Program-made: the position numbers and the translations under genes
Notes under the pieces: generated by a model
The model's database searches: none
Seen by the model: the letters and a program-made list of their open reading frames with translations, nothing else
What the model was told of the DNA's origin: nothing
Part shown: piece by piece, positions 37,956-48,823 of the stretch
Layout: every line of letters begins with the position of its first letter
Numbering within the stretch: the first letter of the stretch is position 1
Source: Methanobacteriota archaeon
GTDB taxonomy: Archaea; Methanobacteriota; Methanobacteria; Methanobacteriales; Methanobacteriaceae
Reading direction: 5' to 3'
Assembly (NCBI GenBank): GCA_029556335.1
Contig: JAKQFA010000028.1
Coordinates: 124,501-188,500 of the forward strand
Length of the DNA: 64,000 bases

Positions 37956-39152
37956 CTATCTCCCAAAATTGGATATTTCTTCCAGACAATCACCCAGAAC
38001 TTTTATATCTTCCAGGGTGTTGTAATAGTGGAAGGATGCCCTCACTGTTCCCCCTTCTTCCCTGGCCCCAAGGTGTTCTGTGGATAAAATAGCACAGTGT
38101 TGTCCACTTCGAACGCAGATATTTTTTGTTTCATCCAGTATCTTGGCCAGGTCATGGGGGTTTATTCCATCAATATTGAAGGATACTATTCCATAAATAT
38201 TTTTTGGACTGCCATAGACGGTTATTCCTTCCAGGTCTTTGAGTCGCTTGTACAGAATTCGGGTAAGATTTCTATCGTGTTTTTCAATGTCACTGATCCC
38301 AATACGTTTCACATAGTTCACTGCTTCTCCTAAGCCAATAAGTCCACTTATGTTCTGTGTTCCTCCTTCAAATCGATTAGGGCAGGAGGTTAATAGAAAA
38401 CCATTCTGTGAAACATCATCCACCGTCCCCCCACCCAGATTCAGGGGTTCCATTTTCTCCTGAAGGCCCTGATCACAGTAAAGAAATCCAGTGCCCACCG
38501 GACCCAGCAAACCCTTATGACCAGGGAAAGCTATGAAGTCAGCCATAAGATCTTTAACATTCAGTTTTAAGTGACCTGCTGATTGGGCAGCGTCAATTAA
38601 GTAGAGAATATCTTTTTCCAGGGCAATTTTCCCCAGTTCCTCCACTGGTTGAACTGCTCCCATGGAATTGGATATGTGGGTAATGGTTAAAAGTTTAGTG
38701 TTCTTATCAATGGCATCGTCTACATCTGATGAGTTAACAACACCCTTTGGGTTGGCCTTAACAATCTCTACTTCCACTCCACATTTTTTTAGGTTCAACC
38801 AGGGGATCAGGTTGGAGTGGTGTTCCATGTTGGAAACCACGATCTTGTCACCTTTTCTAAAGTTAAAGCCCCTGGAAACCAAGTTTATAGCTTCGGTGGT
38901 ATTTTTAGTGAAAATTATTTCCTCAGAGCTTGCTTTAAAAAATTTTGCTATGGTTTCTCGGGTATTTTCAATTTTCTCTGTGGCCTTCAGTGATAGGGCA
39001 TAAGTTCCTCGGCCTGTGTTGACATTGTAATGGTAGTAGTATTCATCCATGGCCTCCACCACCGGTCTAGGGGTGGGGGTGGTGCTGGCTGCGTCCAGAT
39101 AAATGATATCTTCCAGGAGGGGAATGTCAGCCCTTACATCAGATGTTTTCAT
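37956..39152 (-). CDS. cysteine desulfurase-like aminotransferase (class V)
   Basis: PLP enzyme of the SufS/CsdA group, predicted 398 residues. N-terminal IIYLDAASTTPTPRPVVEAM, PLP-binding NMEHHSNLIPW (His), IDAAQSAGH (Asp), lysine in FPGHKGLLG, and active-site Cys in RSGQHCA. All catalytic residues are present, so sulfur mobilisation from cysteine is likely. No SufBC or IscU lies next to it. Many methanogens use other sulfur sources, so the physiological role is open. The small 27-residue gene follows in the same direction. Confidence 0.9.
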   Translation of the reverse strand: MKTSDVRADIPLLEDIIYLDAASTTPTPRPVVEAMDEYYYHYNVNTGRGTYALSLKATEKIENTRETIAKFFKASSEEIIFTKNTTEAINLVSRGFNFRKGDKIVVSNMEHHSNLIPWLNLKKCGVEVEIVKANPKGVVNSSDVDDAIDKNTKLLTITHISNSMGAVQPVEELGKIALEKDILYLIDAAQSAGHLKLNVKDLMADFIAFPGHKGLLGPVGTGFLYCDQGLQEKMEPLNLGGGTVDDVSQNGFLLTSCPNRFEGGTQNISGLIGLGEAVNYVKRIGISDIEKHDRNLTRILYKRLKDLEGITVYGSPKNIYGIVSFNIDGINPHDLAKILDETKNICVRSGQHCAILSTEHLGAREEGGTVRASFHYYNTLEDIKVLGDCLEEISNFGR

Positions 39153-39235
39153 TTAAGCCTCAAATTTCATGTTAAATTGTCAGTTGGTATTTATCCCATG
39201 GTTTGGACCCATTTAATTATAACCTGGATATTTAG

Positions 39236-40222
39236 CTATACTTCCAGCTTCCGTCTAACCTCCTGGGCCATTTCCATGGTGGATGCTGTGCCATTCAAAT
39301 CAACGGTAACCACTTTACCCTCCTTCAGGACAGCCACTAATGCATCTTCCAGTCGCCTAGCTTCCTCATGTTCTTCCAGGTAGTCCAGCATTAACACCGC
39401 CGAGAGTATCATGGCTGAAGGGTTGGCGGTGCCTTTACCCGCGTGGCTGGGTGCCGAGCCGTGCACTGGTTCAAAAAGACCCTGGTTTTCACCAATGTTA
39501 GCTGATGGTATTAAGCCTAGGCCACCCACTAAGCCGGCTCCTTCATCAGATAATATATCCCCAAAGAGGTTGGTGGTTACAATGACATCGAACATTTCCG
39601 GCTTTGTGATGAAAAACATGGCCGTGGCATCGACATAACGATCATCTAACTCCATATCCGGATAACCCTTGGCTACCTTGTAGAAAATCTTTTTGAAGAG
39701 TCCATCAGTCTTTTTCAGAACGTTGGCCTTGTGCACGGCAGTTACCTTACTCCGATTGGTTTTTTTAGCGTATTCAAAGGCGAATTTACAAATCCTCTCC
39801 GATGCTTTTCTGGTGATAACCCGCAATGCCGTGGCACCCTCATCGGTGTACTCTTCTCTTCCAATGTACAGTCCTTCGGTGTTTTCTCTTACAATTACGA
39901 AGTCTAAGTTGTCAAAAAGACAGTTGGTTCCAGGATAAGACTTAACGGGCCGTAGATTCACGTAGAGGTCTAATTCTTGCCTCATTTTCACAATTACATC
40001 CGCTGCAGATTCCCCTGCTGCTCCAAAAAGGCATGCTTGTGAATTTTTTACTATATCCACCGTTTCTGGGGGCAATGCCACCCCGGTTTTTTCCATGTAT
40101 TCATCACCAGCCTCGGCAAACTGGTAATCAAATTCCACATCTAGGGCTTCTAAAATATGTAGGGTGGCTTCCATCACTTCTTTCCCAATTCCATCCCCGG
40201 GTATAACTGCTATTTTGTACAT
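39236..40222 (-). CDS. leuB: 3-isopropylmalate dehydrogenase (or homoisocitrate dehydrogenase)
   Basis: NAD-dependent beta-decarboxylating dehydrogenase, predicted 328 residues. VIPGDGIGKEVMEAT, VRENTEGLYIG, AVHKANVLKKTDG and the metal-binding FGDILSDEGAG are visible. Next to leuD and leuC it most likely serves leucine synthesis. The paralogue AksF works in coenzyme B synthesis and cannot be told apart with certainty from sequence alone. ATG 40222 follows GGAGGAGTG with five bases between. Confidence 0.88.
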   Translation of the reverse strand: MYKIAVIPGDGIGKEVMEATLHILEALDVEFDYQFAEAGDEYMEKTGVALPPETVDIVKNSQACLFGAAGESAADVIVKMRQELDLYVNLRPVKSYPGTNCLFDNLDFVIVRENTEGLYIGREEYTDEGATALRVITRKASERICKFAFEYAKKTNRSKVTAVHKANVLKKTDGLFKKIFYKVAKGYPDMELDDRYVDATAMFFITKPEMFDVIVTTNLFGDILSDEGAGLVGGLGLIPSANIGENQGLFEPVHGSAPSHAGKGTANPSAMILSAVLMLDYLEEHEEARRLEDALVAVLKEGKVVTVDLNGTASTMEMAQEVRRKLEV

Positions 40223-40300
40223 AACCACACTCCTCCATTGTTCACTAATTTTTTATCCAATTAACTTCACTACCATCAAATTAAATGTGATGGCTGATTT

Positions 40301-40813
40301 CTACTGGGCTTTTATCTCTGCCAGGTGGTTCCTCAGGTAGCTGATAAGTCCCCCTTCCTCCATAATACTCAGCATGAAATCGGGTAAGGGTTTTATTTCA
40401 AACTCTTCTGAACTGTTTAAATCCTTCAGAGTCCCATTATCCATATCTATCTCTATTTCATCCCCTTCTAAGATACGCCCCGCTATATCCTTGGATTCTA
40501 TTAAGAGCAGCCCAATGTTAATGGAATTTCGGTAAAATATTCTGGCAAAGGATTCAGCCACCACTGCAGCCACCCCCGCCCCTTTGATAGCTAGAGGGGC
40601 GTGTTCTCGGGAAGATCCGCAGCCGAAGTTTTTTCCAGCCACTATGATATCGCCTTTTTCTACTTTTTTGGAAAATTCAGGATCACATCCCTCCATCACA
40701 TAAGCCGCCAGTTCTTTCTCCCCAGTTAAAACCAGATATCTGCCAGGGATGATTATATCCGTATCCACATCATCCCCAAACTTCCAGACCTTTCCTTTAA
40801 TGATCTTATCCAT
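40301..40813 (-). CDS. leuD: 3-isopropylmalate dehydratase small subunit
   Basis: Swivel domain subunit, predicted 170 residues. [19 protein letters not shown] and [16 protein letters not shown] are typical. The specificity loop reads YLVL after Gly-Arg. In M. jannaschii the leucine-pathway subunit has YLV-type and the homoaconitase subunit YLRT-type loops (from memory of the literature), so this is assigned to leucine biosynthesis. AGGTGATATT precedes ATG 40813. Lies between leuC and leuB. Confidence 0.9.
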   Translation of the reverse strand: MDKIIKGKVWKFGDDVDTDIIIPGRYLVLTGEKELAAYVMEGCDPEFSKKVEKGDIIVAGKNFGCGSSREHAPLAIKGAGVAAVVAESFARIFYRNSINIGLLLIESKDIAGRILEGDEIEIDMDNGTLKDLNSSEEFEIKPLPDFMLSIMEEGGLISYLRNHLAEIKAQ

Positions 40814-40896
40814 AATATCACCTAGTTATAGTTGATCTCAATACGTTTTGCACCTATGGCCGTTTAATCAAACATCTACTCTATTTAATTCAGTTT

Positions 40897-42147
40897 TTAG
40901 CGGGGATCCGTGATTTTCCCCTTTATAGCTGAGGCAGCTGCCACCGCCGCTGAACTTAGGTAAACTTCCGCTTCAGGGCTTCCCTGCCGCCCCTGGAAGT
41001 TGCGGTTGGAAGTGGAAAGGCTGACTTCACCCGGCCCTAAGAGGCCCACATGTCCACCCAGGCAAGGTCCGCAGCAGGGATTGCATACCAGGGCGCCGGC
41101 ATCTACAAATATGTTCATCAGGCCTTCTTCCAGTGCGTTGCGATAGACTTCTCGGGAAGCTGGTATAACCAGCATGCGCACCCTTGGGGAAACCTCCTTT
41201 CCCTTGAGGATCTCAGCTGCCACACGCATATCATCTAAGCGCCCGTTTGTACAGGAACCTAGGAATATTTGGTCAAGGGGAGTTCCTTCAACATCACTTA
41301 CTGGTTTTACATTGTCCACGTTATGGGGGCAGGCAATCTGAGGCTCCAAATCGGTTACATCCACATGGAGGGTGGTCAGGGATTCTGCATCTTCATCACT
41401 AGTAAATACCTGGTAGTTCTTATTTGATCTACTTTCAACATATTTAATGACTTTTTCATCAGGTTCTACCAGGCCTGTTTTACCCCCCATTTCTATGGCC
41501 ATGTTACATAGCACCATACGATCTGAAACTGACATATCACTGACAGTTTCCCCACCAAACTCACAAGCCTGATAACTAGCGCCGTCAACACTTACCTGAC
41601 CTATTATATTTAAAATCACGTCCTTTGAACAAACATTTGTAGCTAATTTTCCGTTAATTTCGAATTTCAATGTTTCAGGGACCTTAAACCATAGTTTACC
41701 GGTTGCAAATACCATGGCCATATCTGTCGATCCTATTCCAGTTGCAAATGCCCCCAACGCCCCGTGGGTACAAGTATGAGAGTCTGTTCCCACCACCACC
41801 TCACCTGGGACTACGTGTCCTTTCTCTGGAAGTACCTGATGGCAGACTCCTTCTCCCACATCATAAAAATTCTTTATTCCCTGTTCTTTTACAAATTTAC
41901 GCATTATCAAATGATTTTGGGCGGCTTCCAGTGAATCTGCCGGTACTTGATGGTCAAAGATCACCACAATTTTTTCAGGATCCCAAACTTCATTCTCCCC
42001 AATCTTTTTGAATGCCGCTACGGATAATGGTCCTGTCAGATCATGAGTCATGGCCAAGTCTACATTGGCCATAACAATTTTTCCGGCGTCAATTTCTTCT
42101 ATTCCCGCTGCTTTAGCTAGTATTTTTTCTGCCATAGTTCTAGGCAT
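40897..42147 (-). CDS. leuC: 3-isopropylmalate dehydratase large subunit
   Basis: Aconitase-family subunit with a [4Fe-4S] cluster, predicted 416 residues. Cluster cysteines appear in [13 protein letters not shown] and [29 protein letters not shown] is the typical family motif. ATG 42147 follows GGAGGAGTG; the codon 18 bases upstream overlaps that site. First gene of leuCDB; with LeuD it isomerises isopropylmalate. A MarR-family gene on the same strand ends 78 bases before it. Confidence 0.92.
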   Translation of the reverse strand: MPRTMAEKILAKAAGIEEIDAGKIVMANVDLAMTHDLTGPLSVAAFKKIGENEVWDPEKIVVIFDHQVPADSLEAAQNHLIMRKFVKEQGIKNFYDVGEGVCHQVLPEKGHVVPGEVVVGTDSHTCTHGALGAFATGIGSTDMAMVFATGKLWFKVPETLKFEINGKLATNVCSKDVILNIIGQVSVDGASYQACEFGGETVSDMSVSDRMVLCNMAIEMGGKTGLVEPDEKVIKYVESRSNKNYQVFTSDEDAESLTTLHVDVTDLEPQIACPHNVDNVKPVSDVEGTPLDQIFLGSCTNGRLDDMRVAAEILKGKEVSPRVRMLVIPASREVYRNALEEGLMNIFVDAGALVCNPCCGPCLGGHVGLLGPGEVSLSTSNRNFQGRQGSPEAEVYLSSAAVAAASAIKGKITDPR

Positions 42148-42224
42148 TGGCACTCCTCCATCCATTGTAAAACCCTATAAATCAATTTATACTATCGATG
42201 TTACACAATATAGCTATAAATCCA

Positions 42225-42650
42225 TCATAAATTCGACATTTTGATTTTATTCACTATCTGGATAAAATTTTCGACTTCTTCTAATGTTAAAATCTTTAAA
42301 ATCTTTTTTATTGTGTTTTTATGCACTTGCATGTGCATTTGCATTATTTTTTTACCTTTTGGTGTTAGCTGTAAAAAATAAAAGCGTTTATCATCCTCAG
42401 ATCGAATTTTTGTTACTATTTCAAGGTCCATTAACTGGTTGATGGCAATGGAAACTGTGGATTTCTTTATATCCAGTTTTTTTGATATTTCAGAAACGCT
42501 AATGCCTTCATACTTATTAATTAGCTCTATATAATACAACTGCCGTAGTGTGTACTGTTTTAGCTCTCCACTAAGAAGTTGAGTTTGGAATTTTTTAATT
42601 AATTCACTTAAATCATCCATAGCCTCTACCAGTTCCAATTCCTCATTCAT
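42225..42650 (-). CDS. MarR family transcriptional regulator
   Basis: Predicted 141-residue winged-helix regulator. N-terminal helix (MNEELELVEAMDDLSELIKK), recognition region KYEGISVSEISKKLDIKKST and wing with IRSEDDKRFYFLQLTPKG match the MarR fold. ATG 42650 fits GAGGATGGGG nine bases upstream; the frame continues to 42683 without a site. It lies upstream of leuCDB on the same strand and divergent from RPA; it may regulate itself or either neighbour. Ligand unknown. Confidence 0.88.
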   Translation of the reverse strand: MNEELELVEAMDDLSELIKKFQTQLLSGELKQYTLRQLYYIELINKYEGISVSEISKKLDIKKSTVSIAINQLMDLEIVTKIRSEDDKRFYFLQLTPKGKKIMQMHMQVHKNTIKKILKILTLEEVENFIQIVNKIKMSNL

Positions 42651-42901
42651 GGGCCCCATCCTCACGTAAGAAGTAATAGTCACCCCATAGCCAACAAATA
42701 TATAGTTTTATCTAACTAACTATTATAAAAAGATATCCATAAAAAGTTCCATAGGCTCGTTGTTTAGTAGGGTCAGTTAGTGGGATCTTCAGGATTTTGT
42801 AATAAGAATAACTATAAATAGTAATACTAATATGATTAATTAGTACCGTTAGGCAATAGATACTATTATCGAAGCGAGATATTTTGGTGAGGGAACCCAA
42901 A

Positions 42902-45283
42902 ATGAGGGAAATTAGCGAAGAAATAAAGCAGGAATATGAGAAAATCAAGGATAAAATCTCATATGAAGATTTTTTAGAACAGATGGAGATTAGAGCTCAG
43001 GATTATGAGGGAGTAAGCTTTATGAGCGAGCTAGACCTCGCCAGGGTAATTGTAGGAGAATATGTTGAAGAAAAAAATGAGCCCCTCGTTCAGGAATCTA
43101 AAAATCCTAAATTATCAGAGCTGGAGACCGGGCATCATAACCTAACCCTGGTTGGTAGAGTTATGAAAATGTCCAACATCAAAAAATTCACCAGTAGGAA
43201 AGGTAAAGAAGGCAGGCTTGTCAACATCATCCTTGGTGATGAAACCGGGAGCATGAGGGTGGTTTTCTGGACAGAAAACATTAAACTACTCACCAAGAAT
43301 GACGTCCAGGAAGGGGATGTGATTAATCTGAAAGGAGTGGAAATAAAGCAAGGATATCGAGAAGATGAAGCCCACTTGAACGCCAGATCAGAGCTGAAAA
43401 AACTCCCTTCCAAAGAATTTACCCACTTACCTTCACCCGAAACAGGGATAACCAGGTTAGGTGATGTTCAGGGAGATATGGAAGTGAACGTCATTGCCCG
43501 GATAATTAGAATACCCCGGATTAGAACCTTTTACCGTAATGGATCCGAAGGTAAAGTAGCTTCCCTGGAACTTCAGGATGAAAGTGGAAAAATGACCTTC
43601 ACCCTCTGGAACCGAGATACCGATCTTATCGAAAGCCTTGAGCTTCAGGAAGGAGATGCCGTGAAAATAATGGGGGCACAAAGTCGGGTTAGAAATGGAG
43701 AAGTTTCATTGAGCCATTCCTGGATAGGTCGTATCGAAAAAGGAGATTTTGATGTACCAGAATATAGTGAAAACGTGCTCAAAATAGGGGATGCCCGTGA
43801 AATGAGAGATGTGACTATTATAGGAGTGGCCAGTAAGGTTTATGACGAGATTATCTTTGAAAGAAATGATGGCAGTACCGGGCGAGTGAAATCATTGGAA
43901 CTGGAAGATGATACCGGAGTTATCAGGGTGACGCTGTGGAACGAAGATACCGCTCTGGAGATTAAAAAAGGAGATATTATCAAAATCATCGGAGGAAATA
44001 TTGAGTTTGACGATTACTCCACTGCAGGATACCGGATAAACACCAATTGGAACAGTAAGATACTAATCAATCCACCAATAGATGCCAAACTCAAAGAAAT
44101 ACTCCAAGAGTGCGGTAAATACCTCAAACCACATAAAATTGGTGAATTAAACCAGATAGAGGATGAAGGAGATGAGGTGGATGTTGTGGGGCGAGTGGTA
44201 AATCTGTATGAAACCAACGAGTTCCAGAGGGAAGACGGTAGCAAGGGAGTGGTCCGTAGTGCAGAGTTGGCAGACGAAACCGGAGTGGTGCGGGTATCAT
44301 TGTGGGATGAAAAAGCAGAGGGACATCTGAATGAAGGAGATGCTGTGAAGATTGAAAATGCCAGAACACGACTGGGAAATTACAACGTAGAACTGAACGT
44401 TGGTAAAACATCCAGAATATTGAAACCCAGCCCAGAAGAAACAGAAACGTTGCCTTCTCTTAAAGAAGTTGCAGACATGCTTTATCAGGATAAAAAGATT
44501 ACTGAGTTGATTGAAGGGGATCGTGAAGCGCGAATAATGGGCAGAATCCTCAGTCTCTATGAACCAAGGGAGTTCACCAGGGAAGATGGTAGCAAAGGCC
44601 TGGTAAGATCCGTGGAAATAGCTGACGACACAGGAGTGGTGAGAGCTTCCCTGTGGGATGATCAGGCCAATCAACAACTTTCCGAAGGAGACGCAGTCCG
44701 TATAGAAAATCCGCGAGTTACCCAAAGAAATGATGTGGTAGAGATAAGCGCTGGCAGAACAACTCAAATAACCCGTGTGAAAGATGAAGAATCTGAACTT
44801 CCCCCATTAAAAGATATACAGGAGAAAATTTATCCATCCAAAAAAATTGATGAAATCGAAGCGGGCATGCGAAGTATTAGGGTGAGTGGGGAGATCGTGG
44901 AAGCATTTGGCAACAAGATCCTGTTTGAGATGTGTCCATCTTGTAACAAACGAGTTATTTGGGAAGAAGATACATACGTATGTGAAGTATGTGGAGAAAA
45001 AGTTGAAACTCCAGAACATCTGATGATAATTTCTATCATGATAGAGGATGATACTGGCTCCATACGCACCACGTTCTTCCGCCAAGCAGCTGAAGAACTG
45101 TTGGGCATGAGCACCAAAGATGCGGAAGAAATTATTGATAAAACTGGTGATGAAGGCTCTCTGGAAGAAAAAGTCGCTGAATTAATTGGAAAACAAATTA
45201 AAATTAGTGTAGATGCTAATTTCGATGAATACAATGAAGAAGTGCGTCTGAATGCCAAAAAAGTTCTCGATGTAAAACTATGA
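42902..45283 (+). CDS. rpa: replication factor A (RPA), multi-OB single-stranded DNA-binding protein
   Basis: Predicted 793 residues. Six OB-fold units can be placed at about 75-170, 190-285, 300-390, 420-510, 540-630 and 655-790; the last contains a zinc finger (CPSCNKR...CEVCGEK, about 678-698). The fourth and fifth OB folds are very alike ([19 protein letters not shown] versus [19 protein letters not shown]), a recent internal duplication. It coats single-stranded DNA in replication and recombination. ATG 42902 follows GGTGAGGG. RadA follows after 38 bases. Confidence 0.94.
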   Translation: MREISEEIKQEYEKIKDKISYEDFLEQMEIRAQDYEGVSFMSELDLARVIVGEYVEEKNEPLVQESKNPKLSELETGHHNLTLVGRVMKMSNIKKFTSRKGKEGRLVNIILGDETGSMRVVFWTENIKLLTKNDVQEGDVINLKGVEIKQGYREDEAHLNARSELKKLPSKEFTHLPSPETGITRLGDVQGDMEVNVIARIIRIPRIRTFYRNGSEGKVASLELQDESGKMTFTLWNRDTDLIESLELQEGDAVKIMGAQSRVRNGEVSLSHSWIGRIEKGDFDVPEYSENVLKIGDAREMRDVTIIGVASKVYDEIIFERNDGSTGRVKSLELEDDTGVIRVTLWNEDTALEIKKGDIIKIIGGNIEFDDYSTAGYRINTNWNSKILINPPIDAKLKEILQECGKYLKPHKIGELNQIEDEGDEVDVVGRVVNLYETNEFQREDGSKGVVRSAELADETGVVRVSLWDEKAEGHLNEGDAVKIENARTRLGNYNVELNVGKTSRILKPSPEETETLPSLKEVADMLYQDKKITELIEGDREARIMGRILSLYEPREFTREDGSKGLVRSVEIADDTGVVRASLWDDQANQQLSEGDAVRIENPRVTQRNDVVEISAGRTTQITRVKDEESELPPLKDIQEKIYPSKKIDEIEAGMRSIRVSGEIVEAFGNKILFEMCPSCNKRVIWEEDTYVCEVCGEKVETPEHLMIISIMIEDDTGSIRTTFFRQAAEELLGMSTKDAEEIIDKTGDEGSLEEKVAELIGKQIKISVDANFDEYNEEVRLNAKKVLDVKL

Positions 45284-45321
45284 AATTGAATATGTAATTT
45301 ATAAACAGGAAGGAGATTTAA

Positions 45322-46257
45322 ATGGTTGAACTGGAAGATTTACCAAATGTCGGTGAAAAAACAGCTCAAAAATTAAGGGATGCTGGTTTTGCAGACATGA
45401 TGAGGCTGGCCACCGCCACTGCTAAAGAACTTAGTGTTAAGGTTGAGATTGGGGAGGGTGTGGCCGAAAAAGTGATAGAAGCCGCCCGTAAAGCTGAACA
45501 AATAGATTTTGAAACTGCCCTGGATGTTATGGAAAGAAGAAAAGATGTTGGGAGGATAACAACTGGGAGTAGTGGATTGGATGAACTTATTGGCGGAGGG
45601 ATTGAAACTCAAGCCATCACCGAAGTTTTTGGAGAGTTCGGATCAGGAAAGAGCCAGATATCCCATGAAATAGCGGTTTCAGTTCAGCTTCCCCCAGAAA
45701 AAGGGGGATTAGAAGGGGAATGCGTATTCTTAGATACTGAAAATACTTTCCGTCCCGAAAGAATTCGGCAGATCGCTGAGGGATTTGACATGGATGTGGA
45801 AGAGGTTTTACAGAAGATACATATTGCCCGGGCCTTTAACTCCAGCCACCAGATACTGATGGCTGACAAGATTAATGAACTCATTCAGCGTGGAGTGAAC
45901 ATACGATTGGTAATAGTGGATTCACTCACCGCCCACTTCCGGGCGGAATATGTGGGACGAGAATCTCTGGCCACCCGCCAGCAAAAATTGAATCAACATC
46001 TGCACACCCTGCAAAACATCGCTAACACCTACAATGCTGCTGTATTCGTGACTAACCAGGTGCAAGCCCGGCCTGATGCCTTCTTCGGAAGTCCAACTAA
46101 GGCCATCGGGGGCCATGTCCTGGGACACGCTGCAACCTACCGGATCTGGCTTAAAAAAGGCCTAGCTGGTAAAAGAATAGCCCGATTAGTGGACAGTCCC
46201 CACTTACCAGAAGGAGAAGCTGTTTTTAAAATCGTTACCGAGGGAATCACGGATTAA
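45322..46257 (+). CDS. radA: DNA repair and recombination recombinase RadA
   Basis: Archaeal Rad51/RecA homologue that forms filaments on single-stranded DNA, predicted 311 residues. N-terminal helix-hairpin-helix ([17 protein letters not shown]), Walker [10 protein letters not shown], and Walker B LVIVDSLT are clear, as are the L1/L2 loop regions. GGAAGGAG precedes ATG. It is likely cotranscribed with RPA, its natural partner that keeps single strands open for strand exchange. Confidence 0.97.
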   Translation: MVELEDLPNVGEKTAQKLRDAGFADMMRLATATAKELSVKVEIGEGVAEKVIEAARKAEQIDFETALDVMERRKDVGRITTGSSGLDELIGGGIETQAITEVFGEFGSGKSQISHEIAVSVQLPPEKGGLEGECVFLDTENTFRPERIRQIAEGFDMDVEEVLQKIHIARAFNSSHQILMADKINELIQRGVNIRLVIVDSLTAHFRAEYVGRESLATRQQKLNQHLHTLQNIANTYNAAVFVTNQVQARPDAFFGSPTKAIGGHVLGHAATYRIWLKKGLAGKRIARLVDSPHLPEGEAVFKIVTEGITD

Positions 46258-46380
46258 ATTCCCACACCTATTTTTTTAATGGACGTCACATGCTTGATAA
46301 TCAATAATTTTGATTGTCATCTATCTAAAGAGTGCTGTTGTAGTTTTTTATTAAATCTTAACCTCACCCCCAGTTTCTAG

Positions 46381-46389
46381 TATATAAAC
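46381..46389 (+). promoter_or_regulatory. candidate TATA box of hdrA
   Basis: TATATAAAC lies about 105 bases before the hdrA start, which would give a leader of about 80 bases. A weaker ACATATAAC near 46450 is closer. No experiment supports either. Confidence 0.35.
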
Positions 46390-46488
46390 CTTGTTCTCTA
46401 TTTTCAATAGAAAGCTTTATTTAACAATGTGATAGACACAACACTACCTAACATATAACCTTCACAAGCATGGAATTAGGTGATATAA

Positions 46489-48465
46489 TTGGCAGAAGAA
46501 AAAAAGCAAGAAACGACCGAAGAACCTAAAATAGGAGTCTACACGTGTCATTGCGGGATCAACATTGGAGGTGTGGTAGACATCCAGGAAGTGGTGGACT
46601 ACGCAGCATCCCTGCCCAACGTGATAGTATCCGAGGAGTACAAGTACTTCTGTTCTGACCCTGGACAAGAAATGATTCAGAAAGATATCAAAGAAAAAGG
46701 AGTTAACAGAGTAGTAGTGGCCGCGTGTTCACCCCGGCTTCACGAACCCACCTTCCGAAGATGTATCCGGGAAGCTGGACTTAACCCATTCTTATTTGAA
46801 TTCGCTAACATCCGGGAGCACGATTCCTGGGTGCACATGGCAGAACCAGAAGCTGCTACCGAAAAAGCTAAGGACCTGGTCCGCATGGCAGTGGCTAAGG
46901 CCCGTTTGTTAGAAGCTCTGGAAGCCTCCAAGGTACCAGTGGACAACAAGGCCCTGGTAATTGGTGGAGGAGTTGCAGGTATTCAATCTGCACTTGATCT
47001 GGCTGATATGGGATTCAAAACTTACCTAGTTGAAAAACAGCCCACAATTGGTGGTCGAATGGCACAACTGGACAAAACTTTCCCTACCCTGGACTGTTCC
47101 ATGTGTATTCTAGCCCCTAAGACTGTGGATGTTGGTAAACACGAAAACATCGAGTTAATCTCCTACGCTGAAGTGAAAGAAGTTAATGGTTACATTGGTA
47201 ACTTCCAAGTGGTAATTGAGAAAAAACCAAGATACGTACTTGAAGACATCTGTACCGGGTGTGGAAGTTGTACCGAGGTTTGTCCAATAGAAATGCCCAA
47301 CTACTTCGATGAAGGTATGGGTATGGTCAAAGCGACCTTCATACCGTTCCCTCAGGCAGTGCCACTGGTGGCCACCATTAACAAGGATTACTGTATCGAC
47401 TGTAAATTGTGTGATCAGGCCTGTGGAAATGGTGCCATCTTCCATGAACAGGAAGCAGAAGAGATCGAAATTGAAGTGGGTACCATAATTGTAGCCACTG
47501 GTTACGACCCCTACGACCCCACAGAGAAGAAAGAATGGAGCTACGCTGATGCCGAAAACGTGATAACTGGTCTCGAACTGGAAAGACTTATCAACGCATC
47601 TGGACCGACCATGGGTAAAGTTTTAAAACCTTCTGATGGTGAAAAACCCAAGAGTGTGGCTTTCATCCAGTGTGTGGGTAGTCGTGATGCGCAGATCGAC
47701 AAACCATATTGTTCCCGTGTGTGCTGTATGTACGCCATGAAAAATGCCCAGTTGATCAAGGATAAAATGCCTGACACTGACGTGGCCATTTACTACATGG
47801 ATATTCGGGCCTTTGGTAAAGGATTCGAAGAGTTCTACCAAAGATCTCAGGAAAAATATGGAATTAAATTCATCCGCGGCCGACCCGCAACCGTATTGGT
47901 CAACCCAGATGACACCCTCACCATCCGCTCTGAGGACAGCATGCTGGGCAAAATCACCGAGTACAACTACGACATGGTAGTGCTGTCAGTGGGTCTACAG
48001 CCCCCAGAAGGATCAGAAGAACTCCGACAAACTATTGGTCTCTCCAAAAGTGCTGATGGTTTCCTGATGGAAGCTCACCCCAAACTGCGACCTGTTGATA
48101 CCTTAACTGACGGAGTATACCTTGCTGGTGTATCTCAAGGTCCTAAAGACATTCCAGACGCAGTGGCCCAGGCTTCAGGTGCCGCCGCACGTGCTGCCAT
48201 CCCCATGGTTAAAGGTGAAGTGGAAATCGAACCCATCATCGCTGCTGTGGACAGTGAAGTCTGTGGTGGATGTGAAATCTGCTTGGAGCTATGTCCCTTC
48301 GGAGCTATTGATCGAGTTGATGACCAGGCACAAGTCAACGTTGCACTTTGTAAAGGTTGTGGAACCTGTGTGGCTGCCTGTCCATCAGGAGCAATGGATC
48401 AGCAGCACTTCCGAACCTCTCAAATAATGGCTCAGATTGAAGCTGCCTTAAACGCAGGTAAATAA
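46489..48465 (+). CDS. hdrA: CoB-CoM heterodisulfide reductase subunit A
   Basis: FAD- and iron-sulfur-rich subunit where flavin-based electron bifurcation occurs, coupling H2 to reduction of heterodisulfide and ferredoxin. Predicted 658 residues. The FAD site [19 protein letters not shown] and four [4Fe-4S] motifs are present ([44 protein letters not shown]), plus TLDCSMC. TTG 46489 has GGTGAT four bases upstream. hdrB and hdrC are not adjacent, as usual in Methanobacteriales. The gene ends in a hairpin terminator. Confidence 0.97.
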   Translation: MAEEKKQETTEEPKIGVYTCHCGINIGGVVDIQEVVDYAASLPNVIVSEEYKYFCSDPGQEMIQKDIKEKGVNRVVVAACSPRLHEPTFRRCIREAGLNPFLFEFANIREHDSWVHMAEPEAATEKAKDLVRMAVAKARLLEALEASKVPVDNKALVIGGGVAGIQSALDLADMGFKTYLVEKQPTIGGRMAQLDKTFPTLDCSMCILAPKTVDVGKHENIELISYAEVKEVNGYIGNFQVVIEKKPRYVLEDICTGCGSCTEVCPIEMPNYFDEGMGMVKATFIPFPQAVPLVATINKDYCIDCKLCDQACGNGAIFHEQEAEEIEIEVGTIIVATGYDPYDPTEKKEWSYADAENVITGLELERLINASGPTMGKVLKPSDGEKPKSVAFIQCVGSRDAQIDKPYCSRVCCMYAMKNAQLIKDKMPDTDVAIYYMDIRAFGKGFEEFYQRSQEKYGIKFIRGRPATVLVNPDDTLTIRSEDSMLGKITEYNYDMVVLSVGLQPPEGSEELRQTIGLSKSADGFLMEAHPKLRPVDTLTDGVYLAGVSQGPKDIPDAVAQASGAAARAAIPMVKGEVEIEPIIAAVDSEVCGGCEICLELCPFGAIDRVDDQAQVNVALCKGCGTCVAACPSGAMDQQHFRTSQIMAQIEAALNAGK

Positions 48466-48488
48466 GGGTTTAATCCCTTATTTTTTTA
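48461..48488 (+). terminator. hairpin plus U-tract terminator of hdrA
   Basis: AATAAGGG (48461-48468) pairs with CCCTTATT (48475-48482) around a six-base loop, and a run of seven T runs from 48481. The TAA stop codon of hdrA lies inside the left arm. The frhB terminator has the same design. Confidence 0.7.
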
Positions 48489-48823
48489 TTTTCTTTTAAT
48501 TAGACCCCTAAAACAATCCATAAGTATCATATATTTTAAACTAATTCTATTTCCCCAAGTATTGATGGATTAATTCAGATTCTTAAGCTGGAATTTGAAA
48601 AAGTAATGGTTGATATCCTATCTGCGAAGTGGAGGATATAGTCGCTAATATTCAGAAAATAAAGACTAATCCTCATTCGAAGGACCATGTGAGTCTTTGA
48701 ATTATTATTTGAATCTGCATGGAGGGACTTGCAAAGTATTTATAACTCCAATTTTTATAGTTAATTTCACTATGAATTTAACAATTGATAATTCAATTTT
48801 TTCAGCTTTATCGGAGGAATCAG
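48489..48823 (+). other. intergenic region with two long-range inverted repeats and the glyA promoter
   Basis: No protein gene. Two predicted stem-loops occur: ATATCCT (48613-48619) with AGGATAT (48633-48639), and AAAGACT (48661-48667) with AGTCTTT (48692-48698), the second with CCT/AGG inside its loop. Both lie upstream of the glyA TATA-like TATTTATAAC at 48737-48746. A TATA-like CATATATTTTAA occurs near 48528-48539, so a short transcript is conceivable. Confidence 0.35.

Noticed and set aside
39236..42147. aksF/hacAB (coenzyme B pathway) instead of leuBDC
   Set aside because: The small subunit has a YLVL loop rather than YLRT, which favours isopropylmalate isomerase. Not fully excluded for the dehydrogenase.
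42712..42948. Minus-strand 78-codon hydrophobic frame between MarR and RPA
   Set aside because: Overlaps the RPA start and the promoter region; AT-rich DNA gives hydrophobic codons by chance and no ribosome site is present.
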